Source: Phoronis australis
Lineage: Eukaryota > Phoronida > Phoronidae
Direction: 5' to 3'
Assembly (NCBI GenBank): GCA_002633005.1
Contig: NMRA01000747.1
Location: forward strand, 64,001 to 124,656
DNA: 60,656 bases
Each line of letters opens with the position of its first letter. Within the stretch, counting starts at the first letter, position 1. Made by a program: the position numbers and the translations under genes. Below the pieces are notes generated by a model that searched no databases, was not told where the DNA came from, and was given only the letters and a program-made list of their open reading frames with translations. Positions 36,501-45,966 of this stretch are shown piece by piece.

Positions 36501-39441
36501 ATGATGACGTGGTACTGGAGCCCGGCGAAAGTAAGTGTGCATTCAACCGCTGTAATCTGTAGTAAAAGATGTGACATTAAATATGCATCAAAATGATTTT
36601 CTGAGAGAGGCGTTCATCAGATAACATGCGGCACGTTAGCAATTAGATTATCTACTGAACCAGACTGACTGGGAACCTAAAACGTGTGTAAATCGCCAAG
36701 CCACCTGAGCTAAAATGCGTGTTGAAATTCTAAATAATTCTACGTTTTCTTGCTTAGATTAATTTGCTAATATTAACTCTATAGCTTAACGTTGGTACGA
36801 AATAATGATCTGACCAGAGGTAGGGCCAGAGAAACCATCGCCTACCTTATAGATAATTCGATCCTTGTTTTGTGAGATGCGGTAGGTAGGGTATCAATCC
36901 GTAATTGTAATGTTCCATTAAAGTTGTTCCCACGGGTCCACCCCAGATCAGTACATCTAAGCCTTGTTTTGACGCTCTTAAGGTGCATTTATGTCTTCTC
37001 CACATGACAAGGTAACGCTAAAGGCATAATGAGCAAACAAAGAATGATGGCGGTGCTGCATGATTCCCGGCGTGCGTTCAGTAGACGCTAGGACCTACGC
37101 TAGGACCTAGCTAAAATCTAGTCAAAGCCACGTGTTCTCATTTGAAATACACGGCAATATCTCACGTAATCTCGTGAAGTCTTGCTTTTTAGCGAGGTCC
37201 GAGCGTTACTGAAAGGGAGGCTGGTCTCTAGTTTTTATATGAGTCACGGCTCGATTTTTGAACAGCGTTTCAGACTGATAATGTATTTTAACAGGCAAAG
37301 AGCTGACTGTTGATGTAACATTTGACGACTACTACTCCAAGCTTGTTGAACAAGCCAGCATAAAGCAGAGCGTGTTCATGAGGGTACATGACACCAAACA
37401 GATCCTCAACGAAGTGATCAACTTCCGGTTGCGTAGACCAGATGTAACACTGGAGGTGAGTTGACTTTTCCGGATTTTTGCTCGAAGTTTTTACTCGTGA
37501 CTAAATATCTGTTTTCAACTCTACCAAATAGAATCAAATAATGTTCTATCCTGGACTCGATTGGAAAATTGACCAACGGTCCCTTGTCTGAGGTGATTGA
37601 AGTTTATTTGTAATGGCTGTCAGGTCCTGACTTGTTTTCTGGTATACCATACATCTAGATGACGTCGATAATGTTCATAAATATTTCCAGGTATAATCGA
37701 AATATCTCAATTTCTATTAACAAATACTGGTCATCTGGAAGACGCCTCAAAGCTCATTAGACGTTTTTCCAAGCATTGTTACTGTTTGTAGGTTGTAGGC
37801 TCATGTCACGTGGGCGAGGAAGCCGAATGCGTAGCGATACTTCAAAATCCACTGCCCAGACCTCTCACAAACTGTGCCTTTGATTTTGAGGGACCTGGTG
37901 GATTACAGATTCCACCGCGTGTTGAACTAAGGTATGGGAAGTTTCCCGGAATTTTAATATTGTTGTTCATTCATTTTGGCGCACGCTTCTTTATTTGCTA
38001 AACCGCTGAAGGATTATTATTAGCATTGGCCAAAGTGTTCGTGATGAGAAAACCACGGCTGACGTGAACGGATGCGCTGCAAGGGCGCTCCCTTAAAGTA
38101 TTTTTTTTCGTCCGTAACTGTATCCTCTTAATCCTTAAGAGGATCTCTGTGAAGTTTGACAAGCGTTTTCCCATGAATGTGACAAAGGCCGGCAACGACT
38201 TTTCCACGGAACAGATTACCGCTGTGTCCCCTAGTGGCAGCTTTAGCTTGTACACTTGCATCTGTATCTGCAGTGGTCCTTGGCATTTTTTCAAGTACTT
38301 TACAAAATAGATTTCAGTTATTGATACGACAGCGCCCTTCCATTTCGGGACGGATTTGACATATTTTTACCAACTTTTTATTATTTTACACTATTTGCGA
38401 CTGTATTTCTGAAACCCTTTACAGGATATTTGTGACAGTTCTCATTCCCACTAACTTTTACATTTGCCTCTACATTTTTCGAGTTCCTCAACGGATTTTC
38501 CGAAATGTGTCAAACAACTTGCTGTTAGTAAGACGGCAACGCCTTCTTATTTTCAGACAAGCTCGACTTATTCTGCAAAGCCTTTTGATCATTTTATGAT
38601 ACTCACTAACAACCCTTTAAGTTGTCCATTTGCGCTGCTGTCGTAGGCGCATTTCAATGCTTTACGTGTTGCTTTTGTTCACTTTTTTGTATCTGAAAAA
38701 CACAGAGTGAAAGATGATAATTGCTTAATCAATTAATTAGCGGCAGGTGTCGCTGAACCCAAGACTAAATTACAGGGGGATGTTCTTCTTTCAGTAATTC
38801 ATATAGTAAACATTTTAAAATACTAAAAGCATAATAAAACCTAGATGAAATGGTTTCAGTGATACTAGAAACCATAATATACTTCAAAACGCCACGGAAT
38901 TAGTCGCGTGCCGTGGGTTTCGGACGTACAATTTCCGAGATCGAATCACGGTCGGATCCATTCAAAAACGTATTTAAAAATGTTGAAGAAACGCTACCAC
39001 AGCGGCTGTGAATACGTATACGAATGCTTATCGACTCTGGAATGACCCCTACTGTTGAGTTTAAAATATTGTCACGTCACATAATAAATTTTATTTTCAA
39101 ATCGTTTCAGCAACGTACCCTCTGGCGAGAGCGCTCGACACGTCTTCAAATTTACTCCTAAAAAGGAAGGTTACAAAACTATTCTGTCTAGTTTTGAATG
39201 CAACGAATTCGCTGACGTGACAGGCGACGTAAATTTCACCGTCGAACCGGCTCGTTCTGCGGATGATATCCCTCGCGAGGCAAGGCAACCAACAGAATCT
39301 ACTGGCACAAGGCGTGGAACCACACCACCCACTGAGAGCACAAACACGGATTCTTCAGAAACAAGAGAACGTACAAGAGGTGAACCTACCGAACCGGACG
39401 TTCGCCGTGCAAGTCGTTCAAGCTATTGCACAATTCTGTAA
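18383..39441 (+). CDS. Calcium-type transglutaminase, 809 aa in 14 exons, with C-terminal CaaX motif
   Basis: The enzyme forms isopeptide crosslinks between protein glutamine and lysine side chains. Exons (one copy of the repeated block used) are 18383-18512, 20844-21047, 21995-22264, 24626-24744, 27003-27119, 28318-28492, 28932-29070, 29899-30002, 31454-31625, 34972-35137 (or 32243-32408), 36329-36530 (or 33600-33801), 37295-37455, 37792-37931 and 39111-39441. They sum to 2430 nt with every phase matching. Domain order is an N-terminal tail of about 43 residues, N-terminal beta-sandwich (RRGQSFDL), catalytic core (YGQCWVF with Cys329, NFHVWNDVW with His388, [10 protein letters not shown] with Asp411, and oxyanion Trp294 in GNW), then two C-terminal beta-barrels. 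The spacing from His to Asp (23) equals that in human TGM2. The protein ends in CTIL after a basic, Ser/Thr-rich linker. The N-terminus lacks the Cys cluster of TGM1 and lacks Gly at position 2. The start is the first ATG in exon 1 in the only compatible frame. All triad residues are intact, so the enzyme is probably active. Confidence 0.93.
18513..20843 (+). other. Transglutaminase intron 1
   Basis: About 2.3 kb with no recognised exon or mobile element; only short chance frames. It ends in TATATTTGTAG. Confidence 0.6.
20844..22264 (+). CDS. Transglutaminase exons 2-3: N-terminal beta-sandwich domain
   Basis: Exons 20844-21047 and 21995-22264 encode the transglutaminase N domain. Signature parts are [19 protein letters not shown] in exon 2 and [11 protein letters not shown] plus FILFNPW in exon 3. 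The 947-bp intron between them holds a GC-rich direct repeat at about 21199-21300 (GGGCGGCGCACCA, twice), probably a transposon end. Confidence 0.9.
21199..21302. repeat. Duplicated GC-rich motif, possible transposon remnant
   Basis: GGCGGCGCACCATAGGGGG and GGCGGCGCACCACAGGGGG occur about 70 bases apart in an otherwise AT-rich intron. The G/C-run composition resembles the ends of the element at 11429-14937, but no terminal inverted repeat pair was found. Confidence 0.4.
22265..24625 (+). other. Transglutaminase intron 3
   Basis: About 2.36 kb. The open frame at 22393-22638 shows no family resemblance and no splice support. I see nothing else that can be named. Confidence 0.55.
24626..30002 (+). 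CDS. Transglutaminase exons 4-8: catalytic core with Cys, His and Asp
   Basis: Exons are 24626-24744, 27003-27119, 28318-28492, 28932-29070 and 29899-30002. Exon 4 carries the acidic segment [11 protein letters not shown] typical of the core start. Exon 6 carries IGNW (oxyanion Trp294) and YGQCWVF (nucleophile Cys329). Exon 7 carries [15 protein letters not shown], and exon 8 carries [15 protein letters not shown] (His388) and [10 protein letters not shown] (Asp411). Exon 4 ends in a GC donor (CAG before GCAAGT). The remaining junctions are GT-AG. Confidence 0.93.
24745..24750 (+). promoter_or_regulatory. Non-canonical GC 5' splice site
   Basis: The exon 4 boundary reads CAG then GCAAGT, a perfect match to the usual context of the minor GC-AG intron class. 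Shifting the boundary to any nearby GT breaks the frame into exon 5. Confidence 0.75.
25160..26700 (+). pseudogene. Dead non-LTR retrotransposon (LINE) reverse transcriptase in transglutaminase intron 4
   Basis: Conceptual pieces in three frames read as a LINE reverse transcriptase. They include GPDHIPPEA-like [13 protein letters not shown] (about 25260), [11 protein letters not shown] (25388), [15 protein letters not shown] (about 25640), the downstream [16 protein letters not shown] block (25814), [14 protein letters not shown] (26113) and [10 protein letters not shown] (about 26280). The C-terminal [10 protein letters not shown] and RPRMTWRRC motifs lie at 26500-26570. Stop codons and frameshifts break it many times. 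The catalytic YADD box is not intact, and the endonuclease part is missing, so it is 5' truncated. The 3' end near 26684 shows TGATGATG, a microsatellite-like tail. Confidence 0.9.
27120..28317 (+). other. Transglutaminase intron 5
   Basis: It contains the foldback element at 27258-27626 and one ambiguous base at 27889. No other exon was recognised. Confidence 0.6.
27258..27626. mobile_element. Foldback element made of about 21-bp units
   Basis: The ends are inverted: ATCAACAATTGGTC on the left (27269) and its complement GACCAATTGTTGAT on the right (27603). Both arms consist of degenerate units of about 20-21 bp, typified by GGACTTCAAAAACAACTGGC and TGGACTGCAAAACCCAATGGC read on the minus strand. 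Because 21 is a multiple of 3, several frames stay open across units, which explains the open frames here. Confidence 0.7.
30003..31453 (+). other. Transglutaminase intron 8
   Basis: About 1.45 kb. The open frame at 30560-30745 has acceptor-like sequence before it (CGCCTACAG), but its translation does not fit the transglutaminase fold, where exon 8 joins exon 9 directly, and it ends in a stop. No other feature was seen. Confidence 0.5.
31454..31625 (+). CDS. Transglutaminase exon 9, end of catalytic core
   Basis: It encodes [16 protein letters not shown] and [14 protein letters not shown], which align with the segment after the catalytic Asp in vertebrate transglutaminases. The exon ends in phase 2 and joins the exon beginning VGTSVKTK at 32243 or 34972. 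Confidence 0.92.
32194..34634 (+). repeat. Redundant copy 1 of a 2.44-kb block with three transglutaminase exons
   Basis: This block matches 34923-37364 almost base for base, exon and intron alike. It contains exons 32243-32408, 33600-33801 and the first part of exon 34565-34634, which is cut by the N gap. The exon reading frames are intact. The only amino-acid difference I see is Ala to Thr in HTAE versus HTTE at the end of the first exon. The copy ends exactly at the gap. Confidence 0.9.
33256..33491 (+). mobile_element. tRNA-derived SINE, 236 bp, with perfect 16-bp target-site duplications
   Basis: The 5' part has an A box (TGGCCTGGTTGATAAGTGC, about 33266) and a B box (GGGTTCAAGCCCC, about 33310) in tRNA spacing; the body ends in an ATT-rich tail. 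The flanks TTAAGACGTTTCTTAG at 33240-33255 and 33492-33507 are identical, which defines the insertion exactly. The same insertion is present in the second copy of the block. Confidence 0.9.
34635..34922. other. Assembly gap of 288 N
   Basis: The gap separates two near-identical blocks, one ending and the other starting exactly at it. Confidence 0.99.
34923..37364 (+). repeat. Redundant copy 2 of the 2.44-kb transglutaminase block
   Basis: It contains exons 34972-35137 and 36329-36530 and the start of 37295-37455. Unlike copy 1 it runs on into the rest of exon 12 and the downstream gene, so it is the copy to use in the gene model. If both copies were translated, the core-end linker and the first beta-barrel would be partly duplicated, which no transglutaminase fold allows. 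Confidence 0.9.
35985..36220 (+). mobile_element. tRNA-derived SINE, second copy of the same insertion
   Basis: It is flanked by the same TTAAGACGTTTCTTAG duplications at 35969-35984 and 36221-36236. It is the same insertion event as at 33256-33491, carried on the second copy of the block, with a few substitutions. Confidence 0.9.
36329..37931 (+). CDS. Transglutaminase exons 11-13: C-terminal beta-barrels
   Basis: Exons 36329-36530, 37295-37455 and 37792-37931 encode beta-rich segments such as [27 protein letters not shown] and [19 protein letters not shown]. The last matches the NPL motif conserved in the second barrel of animal transglutaminases. All junctions are GT-AG with matching phase. 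Confidence 0.9.
37932..39110 (+). other. Transglutaminase intron 13
   Basis: About 1.18 kb with no recognised element or exon. Confidence 0.6.
39111..39441 (+). CDS. Transglutaminase terminal exon with CaaX-like ending
   Basis: The exon completes the second barrel ([13 protein letters not shown]) and then adds a tail of about 60 residues rich in Thr, Ser, Glu, Pro and Arg. It contains two similar segments ([10 protein letters not shown] and [10 protein letters not shown]) and ends [12 protein letters not shown] then TAA. CTIL fits the C-a-a-X prenylation signal; Leu at X favours geranylgeranylation. The upstream arginines could aid membrane binding. This reading is from sequence only. Confidence 0.85.
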
Positions 39442-39928
39442 GATTACTTTGCGCCAGCTTCTATTTTGTCAAAAGCGTAATATTTACTGCAGCTTAACTG
39501 TGCTTATAAAGTAACGCCTTGTTTTTCTAGTCGTCTGACGGCACCTTAACAAATCATGTACAAGAAAGAATAGTTTGTATACATTTACCAGGGTTTATTA
39601 TGTAAATTTTAAGCGGTGGAAGATGGAATGGACACCATTAAAAGATACTAAATCCTATTTTGGCGATTTCAACCAATCCTCGTTCTGTTCCCTTATTAAT
39701 ACATTGGCTTGATAAAAGCAAGATTCAATTAAAAAACACATTCTTTGTTATGGAACTGGTATTATGGTTCTTGGTATATGGTCTTCCCCAGCTTAACCCG
39801 CCTCAAGTGAAGGTGATGTTTGCTTGGTTAGCAAAACTTTGTAAAGAATATCCAAAATTTGCTTCGAAGTTTTCATTGTTGTCAAAGGTTAGGGAGCGTT
39901 GTTTTATTTCAGAAAGCTGGAAGGTAAT
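39442..39928. other. Transglutaminase 3' flank
   Basis: Probable 3' UTR and flank. An ATTAAA near 39637 and an AATAAA near 40028 are possible poly(A) signals, the latter already inside the repeat copy A1. An open frame at 39660-39980 runs into repeated DNA and is not recognised. Confidence 0.4.
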
Positions 39929-41329
39929 GTCGTTCCTGATATTTGCTAAAGGGCGAAAGCCGGATTTTACATCCATTTAGATATTACTTGATATTATTAT
40001 GAATAGATATTTTACTAGTAACATCGCTTAATAAAGTATTTTTTCAAACCAATACTGCTTATTTTTGTTCTAATTAATGTTTCATTTTCAAAAGAAAAGC
40101 ATTGGGAATAGATTTTGTTGTTTTAAATACAATCCTTTGTATATATAAATGCTTAAAAGTTTCATCAGAAAAATCTCAAAGTGCTTAAAACCACCTTTTA
40201 CCTTGTTTCAACAAGTGACCACATTGTCAGCATCATTGCACCTTCTTTTATGGCACTGCATATCACAATAGTGAGTTCAATGTCTCAAAAACGCGAAACT
40301 AGAAGAAAAACGGCTTCACTTGACAGCTTCTTAGCTCCACGGACATGAGTGTGACGTATGAACATACCCAGCGCCAGTGTGTCATGTCCACCAGCACGCG
40401 AGTTTCTTAAATATTTTTGTCACATCTGCGCTTCTCCGATGTCTTGGGATATAGTGAAGAGGGTTGCATCTTGAACAAATAACACATTGTCACAACCACC
40501 ACGAACGCAACACCTCGTCTTGTTACACCATAAACCACAGGAAAACGAGAAGCAACATCTGACGAATTTTCACACTAAATACAATGGAAGATGACTAGTG
40601 AAGTGATTGGTTGTCCCTGTTTTACGTAGTATACATCTTCCAATAAATGATCCTAACTCGAGAACAGGTAGTAGAACAGTGTTTGAGGGTGTTCTTAATT
40701 TGACGGTCGTCTGGTGGGGTTGCTTTTTTGGTGTCTTTGATATAAAATTGATAATTTTAAGCACTTTGAAGTTGGAACAGTTAGCTATACAGTCATTCTT
40801 AAACACCTTTCAAGTACTCTTGGCAAATCGTAGTTTAATGCCAGCAAGTTTGCTTAGAATTCCCAGTGATGCACGAACAAATGGCTGCAACTGCAGAGAT
40901 CCGCAGAAAGTCATTTACACTGTCCTAGACGGTTGGGTGAACGCTCAGAAGGAAAACACTAACGTACATTCCCAAGGCGATAGAGTGGCACTCAATAACT
41001 TTTTCGAGCCACAGTCAAATTCCCCCTCCCTTTCCAATTTCGTATTGGCGCCTGCTAGATTGGCTGGACATTTTGAGATTTATTGTAGGTGCGGTGTCTT
41101 GAAATGGCATTTTCTAATCAATTTTTGGAATCTGGAGTGTTTTGGAATTTTGAGTGTGCTGTCTGTTGGTGTCTGCGAGTCGTGATGTTGAGTAAAAACT
41201 GCCAATGTTTTGTATTTTGCTCGACTAGCTATACTGTATGGCCAGTATTTGCATATGTTTTATATTTTGTGGTTTTGTTGTAAAAAAGAAGCAATCTGCT
41301 TTCTCTCAGTTCGGCCAGCCTGGGAGGCA

Positions 41330-42275
41330 AAACTGGGGAAAACTGTTGTGCCACCTTAGCTAAAGCGATTTTTCATTGCGGGAGACAGCGTAATACAGTG
41401 AGAGGAGATTCTGAAAGTTTGGCAAAAGGTAACGGCAACCCAAAGAAATTTCTTGTCCCTTTGAAGCAGTTTAGTATACCAATCATGAAATATTTACAGC
41501 ACCCGAAAATAAAGAACGCCATGTACACTTCGCGTTAAAAGCGAATGAACATGATTATCGAGGTTATTGGAAAAAAGTCAATTGTAAAGGACATAAAAGA
41601 TGCAGACTTTTCCCGTTATTGCTGACGAGTTTACGTCCAACAACGAAAAACTCATGTACTCGTTCATACGATTACTAGATACCCACGACAACATTCGACA
41701 GAAGTTACAAGGGACAAGTTGTAGTCTTGTGAGGATTACCGGCTAAAAAATACCTGGGCACCTTGGATAAGCCAAGTATTGACATTGCTAACAGCAGAGG
41801 CCAAGGATATGATGGTGCGACAAACATAAGTGGTGACAACATTGGAGTCCAGGCAACTATGCGCGAAAGCTCTCTTTTAGCCTTATAGACACGATGCTGT
41901 GGGCATTGTCTAAATCTAGCAATAGATTGTTCACGCTCGATACTTGAAAAGAGAACCACCTTTCCAACGAAGTAAAATACGTAGTGTATTTTTTATATGA
42001 GCAACCCAAAGAGTGATCATCTCCTGAACTGAGTTAAGAAACATTCCCGAATCTGTGGAAAAGTCACTAATTGATTTGTGCTGTACTCGTTGGGCGACAA
42101 CTTATGCACAACATGCTTAAACGTTTACGCAAGCAAGCTAGGATGAGTGGAGGAAAATTCATCAAATTGGTTCTGAAGCATTTCCATAACGATGAAGTGG
42201 ACCTTTTAGTTGATATTTCGCAAAAGAATGGCGTTGATCCTGTATTGTTATCTGGATCATCCTTAAGAAACTAAA
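41330..42275 (+). pseudogene. hAT transposase (TTF/ZMYM type, DUF4371-like) pseudogene
   Basis: Broken translation pieces read in the order AKAIFHCGRQ (about 41358), KYLQHPKIKNAMYTS (41487), IIEVIGKKSIVKDIKDA (41551), RGQGYDGATNISGDNIGVQ (about 41790) and a last intact frame at 42071-42274 beginning with a region like CTRWATTYAQHAKRLRK after frame correction. The GYDGA-N-SG motif is the hallmark of this transposase group, around the second catalytic Asp. Several stops and frameshifts show it is dead. Confidence 0.85.
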
Positions 42276-42464
42276 CAATGAGGTACGCAATTAAATACAT
42301 GTTTGTCAAGAAATTCAGTAGCTAAAGAAAGCGTCACAATAGACGGGGACACAGCGCATTTAATTCAGAGCACATATTGCAAGTTCCACTGCCAGTACTT
42401 TGAGCATTGAAGCGACGAATTTAAATAGTACCACGATTACAATGACGAAGAGGTAAGTCAAGTC

Positions 42465-42683
42465 GTGAACACCGCTAGGGTTAGAATCAACTCAATGGCG
42501 GCTAAGACTGCTCTCACTCATTTTGGGTGCTACGTCAAGTACCCTGACATTACAGCAGACGCCAGGTGGTTGTTCGAGCCAGGTGGTGTCCACCTGTCGC
42601 CTGGAAACGATATTTTTCTCAATACTATAAAGGGTGCCTTAGATCAATTCACAGCTAGTGGACCTCAGGTGTATGGTCAATAG
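42465..42683 (+). pseudogene. C-terminal fragment of an SGNH-hydrolase-like domain from a mobile element
   Basis: The 72-codon frame contains FEPGGVHLSPGNDIFLNTIK, which resembles the DGVHLS-x-x-G block (catalytic Asp-x-x-His) at the end of SGNH-type domains often found in invertebrate retroelements. Here the Asp position is Gly (GGVH), so the catalytic dyad is broken. The 5' part of the domain is absent. Confidence 0.45.
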
Positions 42684-43736
42684 CTCTCTCATTTATGCTT
42701 AGGTAAGAGTCTTCTAAATGGTATCACCATATTATATTATATTGTTTAACTTCCCCTCTAATTTTCCCACATCCCCTGCAATTCCTATTCGTCTCTGAGT
42801 ACCAGGGTCACGGCCCCCACGCGGGTTGTGGCGGTGGACAGGATTGTTCATCCATGCACAACCCTGCCCATGTGGCACAATCTGAGCCACAACACCAAGT
42901 TGCTTACAATAACTTTTTTATCACTCCGGCTGGTCTTCTCACTGAGCTTGTCCGGAACCTGTTTTGCCAGGTTGTTATAACCCAGTTGGCTGTTTGGTGT
43001 GCCCTCTTGGTACTTCATGTGATATTTGTTAATTTGACAGTTTGTATCCATTTGATACTTATTATTTAATTTGCGTTTAGTTTGCTCCACCCACTTGGTA
43101 GGCATTCATCCAATACCCATTTGGTATTATGTACCCAACTGGTACTATACTAACCTCTGCGACTCGTTATCCGATACTCAATTACACACTGGATTTCGTG
43201 AATGTGTCTGTTATCTCTTGTAATTAAGGAACCAATCTAGTACCGTATGTAAAATAATTAATTGCAGAGCCGTGACCCTGCAATTCTCAAAACAACCTAA
43301 TATATACATTTTGTTTGCGTTGTTTCATTTGTCCTCAAAAATGAGATTGATGACACTCTGGGCAAATACTATTCTACAGTCCTTCAGGCTTCACATACAA
43401 TTAATATTTATTTCCGGTTGTTCTTTTCCTCCAGCTTCCGATTGGCCCAGCGTCGACGAACAGCATATTCACTTGTAAGTTTTTTCACAATTAAACAGTT
43501 TTATACCTATGCCACCCTGTCTACCCTGTGCTGAAAAAAATCTGGTGCTGGTTATTGTTGTTATCACAGCCACTGCTGATACCTCCTTCAAGCCCACAGT
43601 GTGTTGCCGTCAAGTAAGAAAAGACTCCATTGGCTAGCGACCGCAGATTGCCTTTCTCTATACCGGTCGCAGCTCCCAGGACAATTGGCACAAAATGAGT
43701 CACAACACTACGTTCATTACGAGATTTTTTTTTATN

Positions 43737-45776
43737 TGTCGTTCCTGATATTTGCTAAAGGGCGAAAGCCGGATTTGACATCCATTTAGATATTACTTGA
43801 TATTGTTATGAATAGATATTTTACTATTAACATCGCTTAATAAAGTATTTTTTCAAACCAACACTGCTTAGTTTTGTTCTAATTGATGTTTCATTTTCAA
43901 AGGAAAAGCATTGGGAATAGATTTTGTTGTTTTAAATACAAGCCTTTGTCTATATAAATGCTTGAAAGTTTCATCAGAAAAAAATCTCAAAGTGCTTAAG
44001 ACCACCTTTTACCTTGTTTCAACAAGTGACTACATTGTCAGCATCATTGCACCTTCTTTTATGGCACTGCATATCACAATAGTGAGTTTAATGTCTCAAA
44101 AACTAGAAACTAGAAGAAAAACGGCTTCACTTGACAGCTTCTTAGCTCCATGGACATGAGTGTGACGTATGAACATACCCGGCGCCAGTGTGTCATGTCC
44201 ACCAGCACGTGAGTTTCTTGAATATTTTTGTCACATCTGCGCTTCTCCGATGTCTTGGGATAGAGTGAAGAGGGTTGCATCTTGAGCAAATAACACATTG
44301 TCACAGCCACCACGAACGCGACACCTCGTCTTATTACATCATAAATCACAGGAAAACGAGAAGCAACATCTGACGACTTTTCACACTAAATACAATGGAA
44401 GATGACTAGTGAAGTGATTGGTTGTCTCTGTTTTACGTAGTATGCATCTTCCAATAAATGATCCTAACTCGAGAAAAGCTAGTAGTAGAGTGTTTGCGGG
44501 TGTTCTTAATTTGACAGTTGGTCGTCTGGTGGGGTTGCTTTTTTGTTGTCTTTGATATAAAATTGATAATTTTAAGCACTTTGAAGTTGGAACAGTTAGC
44601 TATACAGTCATTCTTAAACACCTTTCAAGTACTCTTGGCAAATCGTAGTTTAATGCCAGCAAGTTTGCTTAGAATTCCCAGTGATGCACGAACAAATGGC
44701 TGCAACTGCAGAGATCCGCAGAAAGTCATTTACACTGTCCTAGACGGTTGGGTGAACGCTCAGAAGGAAAACACTAACGTACATTTCCAAGGCGATACAG
44801 TGACTTTCAATAATTTTTTCGAGCCACAGTCAAATTCACCCCCTCCCTTTCCAATTTCGTATTGGCGCCTGCTAGATTGGCTGCACATTTTGAGATTTAT
44901 TGTAAGTGCGGTGGCTTGAAATGGCATTTGTTTATTTTTTGAACCTGTTTTGGAAAAAAGTTCAAGTCCGGCTGGTCTGCTCACTCAGCTTGTCCGAAAC
45001 CTATTTTTCCAGGTTGTTGTAGCCCAGTTGGCTGTTTGGTGTGCCCTCTTGATACTTTATGTGATATTTGTCCATTTGGCAGTTTGTATCCATTTGATAC
45101 TTATTATTTAACTTGCGTTCAGTTTGCTCGACCCACTTGGTAGGCATTCAACCAATACCCATTTGGTATTATGTACCCAACTGGTACTATACTAACCTCT
45201 GCGACTCGTTATCCGATACTCAATTACACACTAGGTTTCGTGAATGTGTCTGTTATCTCTTGTAATTAAAGAACCAATCTAGTGCCGTGTGTAAAATAAT
45301 TAATTGCAGAGCCGTGACCCTGCAATTCTCAAAACAACCTAATATATACATTATTTTTGCGTTCTTTTATTTGTCCTCAAAAATGAGATTGATGACACTC
45401 TGACATAAATCCTATTATTTGGGCAAATACTATTCTACAGTCCTTCAGGCTTCACATACAATTAATATTTATTTCCGGTTGTTCTTTTTCTCCAGCTTCC
45501 GATTGGCCCAGCGTCAACGAACAGCATATTCACTCATAAGTTTTTTCCCAATTAAACAGTTTTATACCTATCCCACTCTGTCTACCCTGTGTTGAAAAAA
45601 ATCTGGTTCTGGTTATTGTTGTTATTACAGCCACAGTGTGTTGTCGTCAAGTAAGAAAAGACTCCATTGGCTAGCGACCGCAGATTGCCTTTCTCTATAC
45701 CGGTCGCAGCTCCCAGGACAATTGGCACAAAATGAGTCACAACACTACGTTCATTACGAGATTTCTTTTTATTACT
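43737..45776 (+). mobile_element. hAT-type element, internally deleted copy (A2 plus B2)
   Basis: A2 (43737-44929) matches A1 and B2 (44967-45776) matches B1, with only 37 bases in place of the 1.81-kb centre. The N-terminal MSQKLETRRKTASLDSFLAP frame is kept near 44090. The copy starts directly after the single N at 43736, so it may be the other allele of the same locus rather than a second insertion. Confidence 0.75.
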
Positions 45777-45966
45777 CTACTTGGTCTGCTCATATAGCTT
45801 GTCCGGAATCTGCTTTGCCAGGTTGTTACAGTCCAGTTGGATGTTTGGTGTATCCACTTGGTACTTTATACATTTTCCCATTTTTCAGTTTGTTTCTATT
45901 TGGTATTTATTATTAAGTTTTCTGTTTCGCTCGACCCACTTAGTGAGCAATCGGCCAATATCATTT
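45777..45966 (+). repeat. Partial third B-type repeat
   Basis: After B2 the sequence resumes with a diverged copy of the B block start (CTTGTCCGGAATCTGC, CCAGGTTGTTACAGTCCAG), so the B unit is tandem with a period of about 0.8 kb. It decays by about 45966. Confidence 0.6.

Larger units (their letters stand above)
39929..43735 (+). mobile_element. hAT-type DNA transposon remnant, longer copy
   Basis: It is composed of block A1 (39929-41113), a central 1.81-kb part (41114-42924) and block B1 (42925-43735). A1 contains an ATG near 40279 opening MSQKRETRRKTASLDSFLAP, which resembles the N-terminus of TTF/ZMYM-type hAT transposases. The centre holds the catalytic-domain remnant. A1 and B1 recur, without the centre, at 43737-45776. 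B1 ends at a single N. Confidence 0.7.

Noticed and set aside
40607-41185. 192-codon frame in block A1
   Set aside because: It is repeated in A2 with frame changes, has no recognised domain, and overlaps the hAT remnant in another phase.
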